From NCBI GenBank assembly GCA_041609895.1, contig JBFIPX010000008.1, positions 1-39,471 on the forward strand: DNA of 39,471 nt. The letters run 5' to 3'. Position 1 is the first letter of the stretch; each line of letters begins with the position of its first letter. Position numbers and translations under genes: made by a program. Positions 18,024-25,856 of this stretch are shown in pieces. The notes under the pieces were generated by a model. That model ran no database searches. It had not been told where the DNA came from and saw only the letters and a list, made by a program, of their open reading frames with translations. The DNA comes from JAHHLP01 sp041609895. Its GTDB lineage: Bacteria > Bacteroidota > Rhodothermia > Rhodothermales > JABDKH01.

Positions 18024-18641
18024 TCACGCGGCATGGCCGCGCGAGGCCGTCTTACTAAGCCATGTTGAAAACTGCTCCATGTAGTCGCTTAGGAATGCGA
18101 TCGTTGCGTCGTCAACCAGTTGGCCATCCTCGAATTTCTTCGCCGCACCTCCGACCAGGACGCCCGGGTGCGGAAAAAGTATGGAAAGAGTCGCGAGCAT
18201 GATTGTTTTTAGTTGCTCCTGAGCACGCGCCGTACCGAGGGCACCAAGCGAGGCGCCGATAATACCGACCGGCTTATGGGCAAGAGGCGACCGCATCGCC
18301 GGACGCGACACCCAATCGATCACGTTTTTCAGCACGCCGGGCACGCCGAAATTGTACTCCGGCGTCGCTATCAGAATAGCGTCGGCCTCGGCTACCGCCG
18401 ATTTGAGAGCCTCCACCGGAAGAGGTCGGTCTTTATCGTTGTCAAGATCCTGATTATAGAGTGGGATGTCCGCAATTTCTGCGATCTCCACTATCGCATG
18501 TTCGGGCGCCTGGGCACGCGCCGCTTCGAGCAGTGCCCGGTTAATGGACGACTCCCGTAGACTCCCGGCAATTCCGAGAATTTTGATCGCGTCTGGCTCT
18601 GACGACACGCGGATCACGGACTCAGAAGGCGTTGAATTCAT
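18024..18641 (-). CDS. NAD(P)H-dependent FMN reductase / quinone reductase
   Basis: Encodes 205 residues from the ATG at 18641. The longer frame upstream is rejected because a promoter lies inside it. Flavodoxin-like FMN-binding motifs are clear: LGIAGSLRESSINRALL (phosphate loop), TPEYNFGVPGVLKNVIDWVSR, and GIIGASLGALGTARAQEQLK. These proteins reduce flavin, quinones, azo compounds or chromate by two electrons. As first gene ahead of the dioxygenase and esterase it suggests a quinone/electrophile detoxification operon. No Shine-Dalgarno site is obvious. Confidence 0.88.
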   Translation of the reverse strand: MNSTPSESVIRVSSEPDAIKILGIAGSLRESSINRALLEAARAQAPEHAIVEIAEIADIPLYNQDLDNDKDRPLPVEALKSAVAEADAILIATPEYNFGVPGVLKNVIDWVSRPAMRSPLAHKPVGIIGASLGALGTARAQEQLKTIMLATLSILFPHPGVLVGGAAKKFEDGQLVDDATIAFLSDYMEQFSTWLSKTASRGHAA

Positions 18642-18664
18642 GTTGACATCGGTGACTTTGTTGC

Positions 18665-18692
18665 AATTTATGGTCATTACTTGTTTAAACAA
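18665..18692 (-). promoter_or_regulatory. Promoter with overlapping palindromic operator for the FMN reductase operon
   Basis: On the minus strand TTGTTT (18687-18692) and TAAATT (18665-18670) are spaced by 16 bp, giving a start near 18658, about 17 nt ahead of the ATG. The -35 box is embedded in the perfect 12-bp palindrome TTGTTTAAACAA (18681-18692), a natural position for a repressor of the MarR/DUF24 kind. The repressor itself is not evident in the window. Confidence 0.5.
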
Positions 18693-18765
18693 ACAAAGTT
18701 TCACGAGTTGTCGACCGGTATGCGGACAGTGTGTGCAAGAGGCCTCTGGGGACGCTACAGGTCGC

Positions 18766-18795
18766 TTGCCGAGTTCGTCCTCATCACTGTATACT
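18766..18795 (+). promoter_or_regulatory. Probable promoter of the second secreted barrel-like gene
   Basis: TTGCCG at 18766-18771 and TATACT at 18790-18795 with an 18-bp spacer place transcription start about 50 nt before the ATG at 18852. Confidence 0.45.
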
Positions 18796-18851
18796 CGCGC
18801 TACCTTCAAATCAACAAGGACGCCGCATCATCGGTGAGGAGACATCGCATT

Positions 18852-19322
18852 ATGCAACGGTTCAAAATCACTTCCATTGTAGTGTGTGTGGTCGCCCTTC
18901 TGGGCGCCGCGGAGTCGCGTGCCCAGACAAAACCGAACTCCGGTTACGTAGCGGGCACGCAAGACGTGCTCTCGTCCATTGTCCTCGCCGACGGTCGGAC
19001 CGCGAATAGGCTGCTGTTCCAATTGACAGTGACCTCGGACGACACACAGAGCCCCTTCCACCTCGCGACGCAGGACTGCTTCGCAACGTACATATTTGAT
19101 GAGGACGTGCCCGTAAAGGGCCATGGCGCATGCGACGGTATCAGCGTGGAGGGCGACATGTGGTGGCTGTCGGTTCAGATCGGAGACGACGGTCTTGTTC
19201 ACTGGCGAATGACGGGCGGGACAGGACGTTTTGCCGACTTACAAACCAGCGGCACGACACAATTGGTCGCCGAATGGGAGGACGGCAAGTTTATCAGTCG
19301 CTTCGAAGGCACGTACGAGTAA
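18852..19322 (+). CDS. Secreted barrel-like protein, paralogue of the gene at 2901
   Basis: Encodes 156 residues from the ATG at 18852. GAGGAG at 18836-18841 and a signal peptide that starts properly there (MQRFKITSIVVCVVALLGAAESRAQ) decide the start; the open frame extends further upstream without a ribosome site. The mature part has ATQDCFATYIF, GHGACDGISVEGDMWWL, HWRMTGGTGRFADLQTSG and ends RFEGTYE. The order of Cys, Trp-Trp, GxGRFA and final GTY matches the protein at 2901-3395. Such proteins are common in Rhodothermota-like genomes, as far as I recall, without a known role. Probably periplasmic or extracellular. Confidence 0.8.
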   Translation: MQRFKITSIVVCVVALLGAAESRAQTKPNSGYVAGTQDVLSSIVLADGRTANRLLFQLTVTSDDTQSPFHLATQDCFATYIFDEDVPVKGHGACDGISVEGDMWWLSVQIGDDGLVHWRMTGGTGRFADLQTSGTTQLVAEWEDGKFISRFEGTYE

Positions 19323-19372
19323 GCGCTAATCCGGCAGCTTGCCAATCCGAGTCGGACTGCAGTTGCTCTAAA

Positions 19373-19714
19373 TCAGTCGGGTGGTCGCAGTGAGTCGATC
19401 AGGGACTCCAGGCGGTCCAGGTAAGACCCAAATGCCTCCCGGCCTGAGGCCGTCAACCGGTATTCCGTGCGGGGCGTCCGGTCGTCAAAAAACTTGCGCG
19501 CCTCGACATATCCTGCGTCCTCGAGCTTGCGGGCGTGAACGCTCAGATTTCCATCCGTAGTGTCGAGGAGGCGCTTTAGATCATTGAACTGAAGCGCATC
19601 ATTAACGGCAAGTGCACTGAGAATGCCCAACCGGACCCGACCATGAATCAGCCGGTCGAGCTTTGCTACTGACGGTAGCGGAACGGTCTGCTTTTTCGTG
19701 GTTTTATCCGCCAT
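19373..19714 (-). CDS. Winged-helix transcriptional regulator (HTH_34/MarR-like)
   Basis: Encodes 113 residues. The wHTH is visible: LDRLIHGRVRLGILSALAVNDALQFNDLKRLLDTTDGNLSVHARKLEDAGYV, then the wing KFFDDRTPRTEYRLTASGREAF. This is the pattern of the HTH_34 group of small regulators. Its start overlaps the end of the membrane-protein gene by 11 nt, so the two are co-expressed, and the regulator may control this small operon. No effector domain is present beyond the DNA-binding part. Confidence 0.88.
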   Translation of the reverse strand: MADKTTKKQTVPLPSVAKLDRLIHGRVRLGILSALAVNDALQFNDLKRLLDTTDGNLSVHARKLEDAGYVEARKFFDDRTPRTEYRLTASGREAFGSYLDRLESLIDSLRPPD

Positions 19715-20318
19715 GTCGCAATCCGATCACAATACCGAAGATGATATTGATGCCCCCGAACCCGACTCCCATCATCAAATCGCCCCACGAGGCAGGTAAC
19801 AGAAAGGCGGCGACGCCCAGGAGCATAAAGGCCAGACCCATCAACGGGATCAGACGAATCGACGCAAATCCTGCCGTGAGGACCGCGACGCCGAACATGA
19901 GCAACCACAAACCGGCAAGTCTGTCATGAAGGCCGGCCTCGTATAAGACCATGGTCAGGATCGATGCCGCAAAAACGGCCGGCATGATACCCAGAACGAA
20001 CTTGCGACCTGCTCCGCCGAATACCGGCTCACCGACTCGTCGCGCCTTTCGAATGATGGATACGACGCCAATCGCCGCAGCAATCACCGCCGTGCCTAAC
20101 CATACCTGAAGCCACTCGGACGGCTGCTCGCGCGTCGATGCCACTATCGCGCCTGTAAGACCGACAACACCCATGACTGCTCCTCCCCACCCCGGAACGG
20201 CTGTGAAGCTTTCGGAACGTGCCATTGCGTCCCGAATGTAGCGTATGCTGCCTAGCGCCTCGCGGGCTGCAGCCGAGCGTTCTGAGTCCTTCGGTATGGC
20301 CGGTCTGTCGCGAAACAT
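19704..20318 (-). CDS. Integral membrane protein paired with the regulator
   Basis: Encodes 204 residues with five or six hydrophobic segments (GWGGAVMGVVGLTGAIVA, WLGTAVIAAAIGVVSII, FVLGIMPAVFAASILTMVLYEAG, LAGLWLLMFGVAVLTAGF, IPLMGLAFMLLGVAAFLLP, LMMGVGFGGINIIFGIVIGL). The N-terminal 45 residues are soluble and start with a charged helix. Pairs of this kind, a membrane protein followed by an HTH_34 regulator, are common in Bacteroidota and Acidobacteria, but the function is not known. The upstream region contains three GTAC copies (20332, 20354, 20361) that might be regulator sites. Confidence 0.75.
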   Translation of the reverse strand: MFRDRPAIPKDSERSAAAREALGSIRYIRDAMARSESFTAVPGWGGAVMGVVGLTGAIVASTREQPSEWLQVWLGTAVIAAAIGVVSIIRKARRVGEPVFGGAGRKFVLGIMPAVFAASILTMVLYEAGLHDRLAGLWLLMFGVAVLTAGFASIRLIPLMGLAFMLLGVAAFLLPASWGDLMMGVGFGGINIIFGIVIGLRHGG

Positions 20319-20466
20319 GGGGATAATCTACGTACACCTTACTACAAACATAAGTACTTTGTACATTAAAGTGACATTTTTCTCGCGCGATCGTCCTGAA
20401 ACTGAATAAACACTCCGTCTTCTATCTCTGTGCACTTCTAGTCAAGCACTTCTGACATTGGGTGGA

Positions 20467-20540
20467 CTAGGATTCGGCCTGGGAAACCGATCCTAGAACT
20501 TGAAGGCCCGGGTTTGGTGGAACCCGGGCCTTTCTCTTTT
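20467..20540 (+). ncRNA. Candidate small RNA or attenuated leader ahead of the trans-sulfuration gene
   Basis: Two hairpins lie in tandem. The first pairs CTAGGATTCGG (20467-20477, one bulged T) with CCGATCCTAG (20487-20496) around a 9-nt loop. The second is an intrinsic terminator. The nearest plus-strand gene upstream ends 1.1 kb earlier, so the terminator must end either a free-standing small RNA or a leader RNA of the gene at 20707. No promoter could be fixed with confidence and no Met- or Cys-rich leader peptide is visible. Confidence 0.4.
20503..20540 (+). terminator. Strong intrinsic terminator
   Basis: A perfect 12-bp stem, AAGGCCCGGGTT (20503-20514) with AACCCGGGCCTT (20521-20532), has a 6-nt loop and is followed by TCTCTTTTT. 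The T tract is on the plus strand only. Confidence 0.85.
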
Positions 20541-20706
20541 TCATTCGACCTGCCCCCCACTCAGGCGGCCACGCTAACGGACCCCGGCTGGTAACGCGAC
20601 CGCATTCCACGCTTGCGTCCGCGCATCCCCAACGGCCGGTTTACGTAACTTCCGGTTCGCCGCAGCGACAAACAGCGTCACCGCACCAGATCCATCGCAG
20701 CACCAG

Positions 20707-21870
20707 ATGAAGAAGTCCATCGAGACGAAACTCATTCACGCAGGCGAGCCAAAACCTCGCGTAGCCGGCGCCGTCGCGATGCCCATCTTCCAATCGGCAA
20801 TGTTCGAGTACGCGGGTCCTGAGGACGAAGTACGGTACATCCGATATAGCAACAACCCGAACCAGCTGGTCCTGCAGGAAAAGTTGGCGGCGTTGGAGAA
20901 TGCCGAGAACGCGATAGTCACGTCAAGCGGCATGGCCGCGATATCGTCCGCCCTTCTTTCTGTACTGCAGCCCGGCGACCATCTGCTTGCGCAGAACTGC
21001 CTGTACGGCGGCACGCACAAGCTGGCGACCACGCTTCTGTCCGAGCTTGGCATCACCGTTGACTTCATCGATGCTTCGGACCCTTCCTCGTGGGACGACG
21101 CCCTGACGCCGCGCACCAAGGCGATCTACGTGGAAACCATCACCAATCCAATGATTGAGGTCGGCGAGCTTGAGGCGGCATCCGATTTCGCCCGGTCCCA
21201 CGGCATTGTTTCGCTCATAGACAACACGTTTGCGAGTCCGATCAACTTCCGGCCTTCGGAGTGGGGATTCGACATTTCGATTCACAGCGCAACCAAGTAT
21301 TTGAACGGCCACTCCGACATTGTGGCTGGCGTGGCGATTGGCTCCGACGAGATGATTTCTCCTATACGGAAACGCGTGACGCAGTTGGGCGGAAGCCTCG
21401 ACCCCCACGCGTGCTACCTGCTCCATCGTGGCCTTAAGACACTTGCCTTACGCGTGGAGCGGCAAAATCAGGCCGCCACAGTGCTGGCTCAGGTGCTGGA
21501 AGATCATCCAGCAGTCGCCAGAGTCAATTATGCCGGACTCGCCTCCTCCCCTTCCCATGAACGCGCCGCACGGTATCTGGATGGATACGGAGGGATGCTC
21601 AGCTTTGAAATAGAGGGAGATGGAGTAGCAGTAACCTCGTTCATGCAGGCGCTAGAAATTCCCGTGCCAGCGCCAAGCCTTGGCAGCGTGGAAACGCTAA
21701 TCGTCCAACCGGCGCAGACATCACACGTTTCTCTCTCGCCGGAGGAAAGAGCCGTGGCCGGCGTCACCGACGGCTTGGTCCGCGTATCCGTCGGAATCGA
21801 GTCCGTGGATGACCTCGTTGCAGATTTTGTGCAGGCCTTGGACGCAATCCCGAAGGCGGCCGCCGTCTAG
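20707..21870 (+). CDS. Cys/Met trans-sulfuration PLP enzyme (cystathionine gamma-lyase/synthase family)
   Basis: Encodes 387 residues, typical of the Cys/Met metabolism PLP family. PLP-site features are Tyr100 (QNCLYGGTH), Asp172 (LIDNTFASP) and the Schiff-base Lys197 in SATKYLNGHSD. YSNNPNQ and the C-terminal SLGSVETLIVQPAQTSHVSLSPEER and VRVSVGIES complete the family profile. Members include cystathionine gamma-synthase, gamma-lyase, O-acetylhomoserine sulfhydrylase and methionine gamma-lyase; the sequence alone does not decide among them. No Shine-Dalgarno site is visible. It may be regulated through the terminator 167 nt upstream. The 3' end overlaps the convergent phosphatase gene by 4 nt. 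Confidence 0.88.
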   Translation: MKKSIETKLIHAGEPKPRVAGAVAMPIFQSAMFEYAGPEDEVRYIRYSNNPNQLVLQEKLAALENAENAIVTSSGMAAISSALLSVLQPGDHLLAQNCLYGGTHKLATTLLSELGITVDFIDASDPSSWDDALTPRTKAIYVETITNPMIEVGELEAASDFARSHGIVSLIDNTFASPINFRPSEWGFDISIHSATKYLNGHSDIVAGVAIGSDEMISPIRKRVTQLGGSLDPHACYLLHRGLKTLALRVERQNQAATVLAQVLEDHPAVARVNYAGLASSPSHERAARYLDGYGGMLSFEIEGDGVAVTSFMQALEIPVPAPSLGSVETLIVQPAQTSHVSLSPEERAVAGVTDGLVRVSVGIESVDDLVADFVQALDAIPKAAAV

Positions 21871-22979
21871 ACCGGTCCGTCGCCTACTACATGACCGGCC
21901 CGCCGAATGACGACGATAGACAGGTCGTCGGACCACACCTCGTCACCGACGAACTCTTCCACCCTGCGCACCAGACGCTCGCCTAACTCTCTCGCGGTAT
22001 GGTGCCTGAGCAGTGGCAGCAGTTTTATGAGGCGCGTCGTCCCGAAGAAGGTTCCGAATTCGTCGCGCGCCTCGGACACACCGTCGCTGAAGACCACCAA
22101 ACACTCGCCCGGCTGAAGTTCGACCTCCTGTTCCTCAAATACAGGGCTCTCCATAATGCCCAGCGCAGGCGAGCTATGCGGTAGTTCGCTTACACCGTCC
22201 TCTCGGCAAATAAGTGGCGGAAGATGACCGGCATTCAGCAGCTTGATACGGTTCGCGTCAGAGCGTAGCGTCAAGAAGGCCAAGGAGGCAAATCGACTCG
22301 GGATTCCGTCGCGGCGAAATATCGCATTGACTCGTAACCCAAGGTCCGCCAGTGAGTCGTACTCGGTGGCTACTGCGCGAACCGTAGCCTGCAGCTTGGC
22401 CATAAGGAGAGCGGCGGGCAGGCCCTTCCCGGCCACATCTCCGATCGCGATACCGACGCGACCGTCGTCCAGATCCAGATAGTCCACCAAATCGCCGCCG
22501 ACATCGTTGGCGGGTCGCGTGTAAATCCAGGTGTCCCAGCCCTCAACGTGCGGACTCTCCTCAGGCATCAAGGCGTTCTGAACGACACGGCCGGCTGCCA
22601 ACTCGTCCTGGGCCAGCAGTTTGTCCTTCAGCTCGAGAATCAGGATAAAAGTGAGAATGACGAATCCTGACAAGACTTGGCCGGTCGACTCGCCCAGACC
22701 ATTCACAGCGAGAAAGATCGCCAGAATGAGCATCAGCCGGCGGGCCGGCGTCAGCTTGAGGAACATGCTCTTCAGAACCTCAATACTGACGACAAATGTC
22801 TTCTTCACCCGACCCATCGAAGACAATCGGTCGCGTGTATTCGTGTCCAAATAGAAATCCGAGATCTCCCTGAAGTCCCGCTGAAGCGAATGCTTGATCT
22901 CGCCCGACCGAAGATCCTCGACCAGCGAGACCTTTTGACGTTCAGATGGAGCCGGTTTTCGAGTTGTTTGCTGAACCAT
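21867..22979 (-). CDS. Membrane-anchored RsbU/SpoIIE-type PP2C phosphatase
   Basis: Encodes 370 residues. Residues 1-78 are soluble. Two hydrophobic segments at about 82-94 and 102-117 (RRLMLILAIFLAV, VLSGFVILTFILIL) anchor it in the membrane. From about 125 on it is a PP2C-like phosphatase: RVVQNALMPEESP, NDVGGDLVDYLDL (Asp163), GDVAGKGLPAALLMA, LNAGHLPPL, VFSDGVSEARDE and SDDLSIVVI. It probably acts on an anti-anti-sigma partner; none is seen nearby. Unlike the enzyme at 4172-5269 it has no zinc finger, so the two are likely to have different inputs. Confidence 0.88.
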   Translation of the reverse strand: MVQQTTRKPAPSERQKVSLVEDLRSGEIKHSLQRDFREISDFYLDTNTRDRLSSMGRVKKTFVVSIEVLKSMFLKLTPARRLMLILAIFLAVNGLGESTGQVLSGFVILTFILILELKDKLLAQDELAAGRVVQNALMPEESPHVEGWDTWIYTRPANDVGGDLVDYLDLDDGRVGIAIGDVAGKGLPAALLMAKLQATVRAVATEYDSLADLGLRVNAIFRRDGIPSRFASLAFLTLRSDANRIKLLNAGHLPPLICREDGVSELPHSSPALGIMESPVFEEQEVELQPGECLVVFSDGVSEARDEFGTFFGTTRLIKLLPLLRHHTARELGERLVRRVEEFVGDEVWSDDLSIVVIRRAGHVVGDGPV

Positions 22980-23231
22980 AATCCACTGCTGCCTCCGATC
23001 GTAGTGTACAGGACTTCACCGGCAAAGTTGCCCTGTCGTTTCCCAGGCGCAGCTTGACCTTGATTGCACTGGAATCATTGATCGGGAAGCAGTATCTAGC
23101 AGTCTGCAGTGGTCGAAAGATAATTGACTCCGATTGCACCGTCCTGAGCATTCCCGGCCGGGAGGCTTAGTGCAATCCCAGACAAAACCGACCTCTATCA
23201 AGCAACCCAATCGAGCGAGAGGTAATGGGTC

Positions 23232-24071
23232 ATGTCCACCAATCATGATGTACTGGTCTCTACCCAGTGGGCAGAAGACCATCTCAACGACCGTGACGTA
23301 CGATTCGTCGAGGTCGACGTCGATACCAGCGCCTACGAGTCCGGACACATCCCGGGAGCCGTGGGCTGGAACTGGCAGACGCAACTTCAGCACCAGGTCC
23401 GCCGCGACATTGTCAGCAAGCACGATTTTGAGATCCTGCTCAGCAAGTCGGGAATAGCCAACTCGAACTCGCGGATCGTGCTCTATGGTGATAACAACAA
23501 CTGGTTCGCGGCCTACGCATATTGGCTATTGAAGTACTTCGGTCACGATGCGGTTCAGATCATCGACGGCGGAAGAAAGAAATGGATCGCGGAAGGCCGG
23601 CCGCTGACGACAAAGCTCCCAGACCACGCTGAATCGAACTACGCCGTGACGCGGACCCACGCCAACCTGCGCGCGCACCATTCGGATGTACTGCGCCACC
23701 TGGACAACCCCGACGGCGTACTGGTCGACGTGCGATCGCCGGACGAATTCACTGGCAAGGTTCTCGCACCGCCGGGACTAAACGAGACGGCGCAGCGCGG
23801 TGGTCACATCCCCGGCGCGGCGAATATCCCTTGGTCGCAGGCCGTGCGAGAAGACGGCACTTTCAAGTCCCTATCCGAGCTGAGAGACCTGTACGAAGGG
23901 AAGGGAATTCGCCCGGGCAAAGACGTTATCACGTACTGCCGAATTGGTGAACGGTCGTCACACAGCTGGTTCGTGCTGAAGGAGCTGCTTCACTACGATA
24001 ACGTGCGAAACTACGACGGCTCGTGGACTGAGTGGGGCAACCTGATTGGAGCGCCGATCGACGTAAACTGA
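23232..24071 (+). CDS. Thiosulfate sulfurtransferase (two-domain rhodanese)
   Basis: Encodes 279 residues with two rhodanese domains. The N-terminal domain is inactive (GDNNNWFAAYAYW in place of the Cys loop). The C-terminal domain carries the active loop CRIGERS with Cys236, typical of thiosulfate-specific enzymes. The sequence resembles the mycobacterial CysA2/CysA3 sulfurtransferases throughout (DVLVSTQWAED, IDGGRKKWIAEGRPL, LVDVRSPDEFTGK, NYDGSWTEWGNLIGAP), from memory. It transfers sulfane sulfur from thiosulfate to cyanide or thiol acceptors in the cytoplasm. GAGAGG lies at 23216-23221 upstream of the ATG. A terminator follows. Confidence 0.92.
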   Translation: MSTNHDVLVSTQWAEDHLNDRDVRFVEVDVDTSAYESGHIPGAVGWNWQTQLQHQVRRDIVSKHDFEILLSKSGIANSNSRIVLYGDNNNWFAAYAYWLLKYFGHDAVQIIDGGRKKWIAEGRPLTTKLPDHAESNYAVTRTHANLRAHHSDVLRHLDNPDGVLVDVRSPDEFTGKVLAPPGLNETAQRGGHIPGAANIPWSQAVREDGTFKSLSELRDLYEGKGIRPGKDVITYCRIGERSSHSWFVLKELLHYDNVRNYDGSWTEWGNLIGAPIDVN

Positions 24072-24078
24072 CGCCTTC

Positions 24079-24130
24079 GCCCGCCTGCCTGAGGTTCACC
24101 CGGGCCGCCTTGCAGCAGGCGGGCCCTTTC
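24079..24130. terminator. Shared terminator between convergent sulfurtransferase and trehalase genes
   Basis: GCCCGCCTGC (24079-24088) and GCAGGCGGGC (24115-24124) are perfect 10-bp complements around a 26-nt loop; an inner alternative pairs GGGCCGCCT with AGGCGGGCCC with one bulge. CCTTTCCTAT follows on the plus strand. It fills the whole gap between the two stops. Confidence 0.6.
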
Positions 24131-25777
24131 CTATCGCGACTTCATTCCGGTGAGTAGTTCGAGGACGACGGCGTTCGTCCAGCCAAAGCCTATCTGATTG
24201 GCGGCGTAGCCGTACTTGATGCCGGCCTCCACGTCTGATTCGCGCTGAACGAGGTCGTACTTCTCGACTATCACCCCGTGCTCGTCAAACTCCTTGCTGA
24301 CGAGTCCCACAAACTTCGCAGTCAGACGGTCGGCGTCGGCGTGATAGCCGTACCGTCGAAGACCCTGAACCGCGATCATCTGAAGCGGCGCCCACCCGAA
24401 GGGAGCATCCCACTGGTTGCCGGTGATGGTCGTGCTGGTCAACAGGCCGCCTGGTGCCTCGAAGAGGTAGAGGTTGGCGGCCACACGTCGTGCCTGCTCC
24501 TCCGAAGCAATTCCCACCCAAAGGGGGTAGAAAGCAGAGCCGAATTCGTAGTCACTGAGCTCCTCGTCGAGAATGTCATAATCCATATAAAGGCCCCGCT
24601 GATCATCCCAGAGATACTCGTTGACGAGTTCCGCCCTTCGCTGTGCCAACGCCGTCCACGCTGCCGCTTCGGTTTCCCTTCCGACTACCTCGTAAATCCG
24701 GGCAGCCTCCATCTCCATCCGATATAGGAGTGAGTTCAGACATACCGGCGCGAAGTGAATAATGTCAATGTTGAAGGGCCCGAACCGGTTTGATGGGTCG
24801 AACCCCGATTCGCGCATCGAACGGTCGCCCACATAGAATAGCGGCGTAAGTCGGTCGGTTGCCGCGTCGTAGTACATCGAAAGGTCGTATTGGTCGACGG
24901 GCGTTGTCTGATAGTATTCGCGAATGCGATCATAGTGGGTGCGACCCGCTTCGTCCTTCTCGTCCGCGATCACTTCAGGCGCCGGACCAGAGCCAAGTCC
25001 GTAATATCTCGATAAACCAAGATTCTCTATCAGGTGCGGGCTGCTGAACCAGAACTCGTGGTAACTCTCTATGGCAGGCAGTGTCGATTCAAGCCAGGCC
25101 CGGTCGCCCGTTTTTTCGTACACACCGAGAATCATGGCCGTCAGGAACGGCGGCTGTGAACGGGTGAGATAATATGAGCGGTTTGCATTGAGTATGGTGC
25201 CGTAATGTTCGATCTGATAGATGAAGTTGTCGATCATGTTCTTGGCCAACTCGATCTCGTCATCCTGCAGCAGACCCACCTGTATGAAATAGCTGTCCCA
25301 ACCGTACATCTCGTTAAATCGACCGCCGGGGACGACGTAGGGATGTGGCAGGTACAATAATCCGTGCGGAGAAATGTCGGCCATGTGCTCGCGCGGATTC
25401 TCGGGAAGACGTTTGACTCGGATCTGACCGATTTCGTTTTCGGACAATGACCTGGAGATGTCTTTCAGCACCGCATCCGGGTCCTCTTTGGCCGACACGT
25501 AGAGCGTCCATGGTTCACCTTCTGCGTGCTCGACCTTGGGATCAACAAGGGCATTTAGAAGATCCGAGTGTGAGCGCGTAAGCGTTCCCCACGACTTCTT
25601 GATGTAGTCGAGCATCGGCGCGAGGCGCTGCTCACTCGGAAGGTCGATTGCCAACGAGGGATGGCCGTCCTCGCTGCTCTGGGCATTGGCAACAGGCACC
25701 ATGCCGGCCGCAAACGCCAGCGGCAACAGAGCTTTAATCAGGACTCGGCTGGAAGATGAAGCGCTATCAGCAGACAT
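24131..25777 (-). CDS. treA: Periplasmic trehalase (GH37)
   Basis: Encodes 548 residues from the ATG at 25777, which gives a normal signal peptide (VLIKALLPLAFAAGMVPVANAQS). Both GH37 signatures are present: PGGRFNEMYGWDSYF and QWDAPFGWAPLQM. The likely catalytic acid is the Asp in ESGFDPSNRF and the base the Glu in IVEKYD, by analogy with E. coli TreA. The glycine-rich loop that usually follows (GGGGEY) is replaced by ESDVEAGIKYGYAANQ before IGFGWTNAV, a departure seen in divergent family members. It hydrolyses trehalose to glucose outside the cytoplasm. It lies 79 nt downstream of argH, possibly read by the same transcript. Confidence 0.9.
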   Translation of the reverse strand: MSADSASSSSRVLIKALLPLAFAAGMVPVANAQSSEDGHPSLAIDLPSEQRLAPMLDYIKKSWGTLTRSHSDLLNALVDPKVEHAEGEPWTLYVSAKEDPDAVLKDISRSLSENEIGQIRVKRLPENPREHMADISPHGLLYLPHPYVVPGGRFNEMYGWDSYFIQVGLLQDDEIELAKNMIDNFIYQIEHYGTILNANRSYYLTRSQPPFLTAMILGVYEKTGDRAWLESTLPAIESYHEFWFSSPHLIENLGLSRYYGLGSGPAPEVIADEKDEAGRTHYDRIREYYQTTPVDQYDLSMYYDAATDRLTPLFYVGDRSMRESGFDPSNRFGPFNIDIIHFAPVCLNSLLYRMEMEAARIYEVVGRETEAAAWTALAQRRAELVNEYLWDDQRGLYMDYDILDEELSDYEFGSAFYPLWVGIASEEQARRVAANLYLFEAPGGLLTSTTITGNQWDAPFGWAPLQMIAVQGLRRYGYHADADRLTAKFVGLVSKEFDEHGVIVEKYDLVQRESDVEAGIKYGYAANQIGFGWTNAVVLELLTGMKSR

Positions 25778-25856
25778 GCGGCTATCTCGTATGGTTGTCG
25801 ATTCAATCTCAATGTTAACGGCGATTCCCCGCGAAGACAACATCTACCTCCCCACA

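Larger units (their letters stand above)
20319..20706. other. 388-bp intergenic region with RNA-like structures
   Basis: This divergent region lies between the membrane-protein gene and the trans-sulfuration gene. It contains GTAC repeats near the minus-strand gene, a bulged hairpin at 20467-20496 and a strong plus-strand terminator at 20503-20540. From 20541 to 20706 I see nothing firm: no Shine-Dalgarno site ahead of 20707 and no clear promoter. No tRNA-like cloverleaf or known riboswitch consensus could be matched. Confidence 0.5.

Noticed and set aside
18642..18809. 56-residue N-terminal extension of the FMN reductase.
   Set aside because: It contains the promoter and palindrome at 18665-18692, and family members start at the flavodoxin-like strand close to the ATG at 18641.
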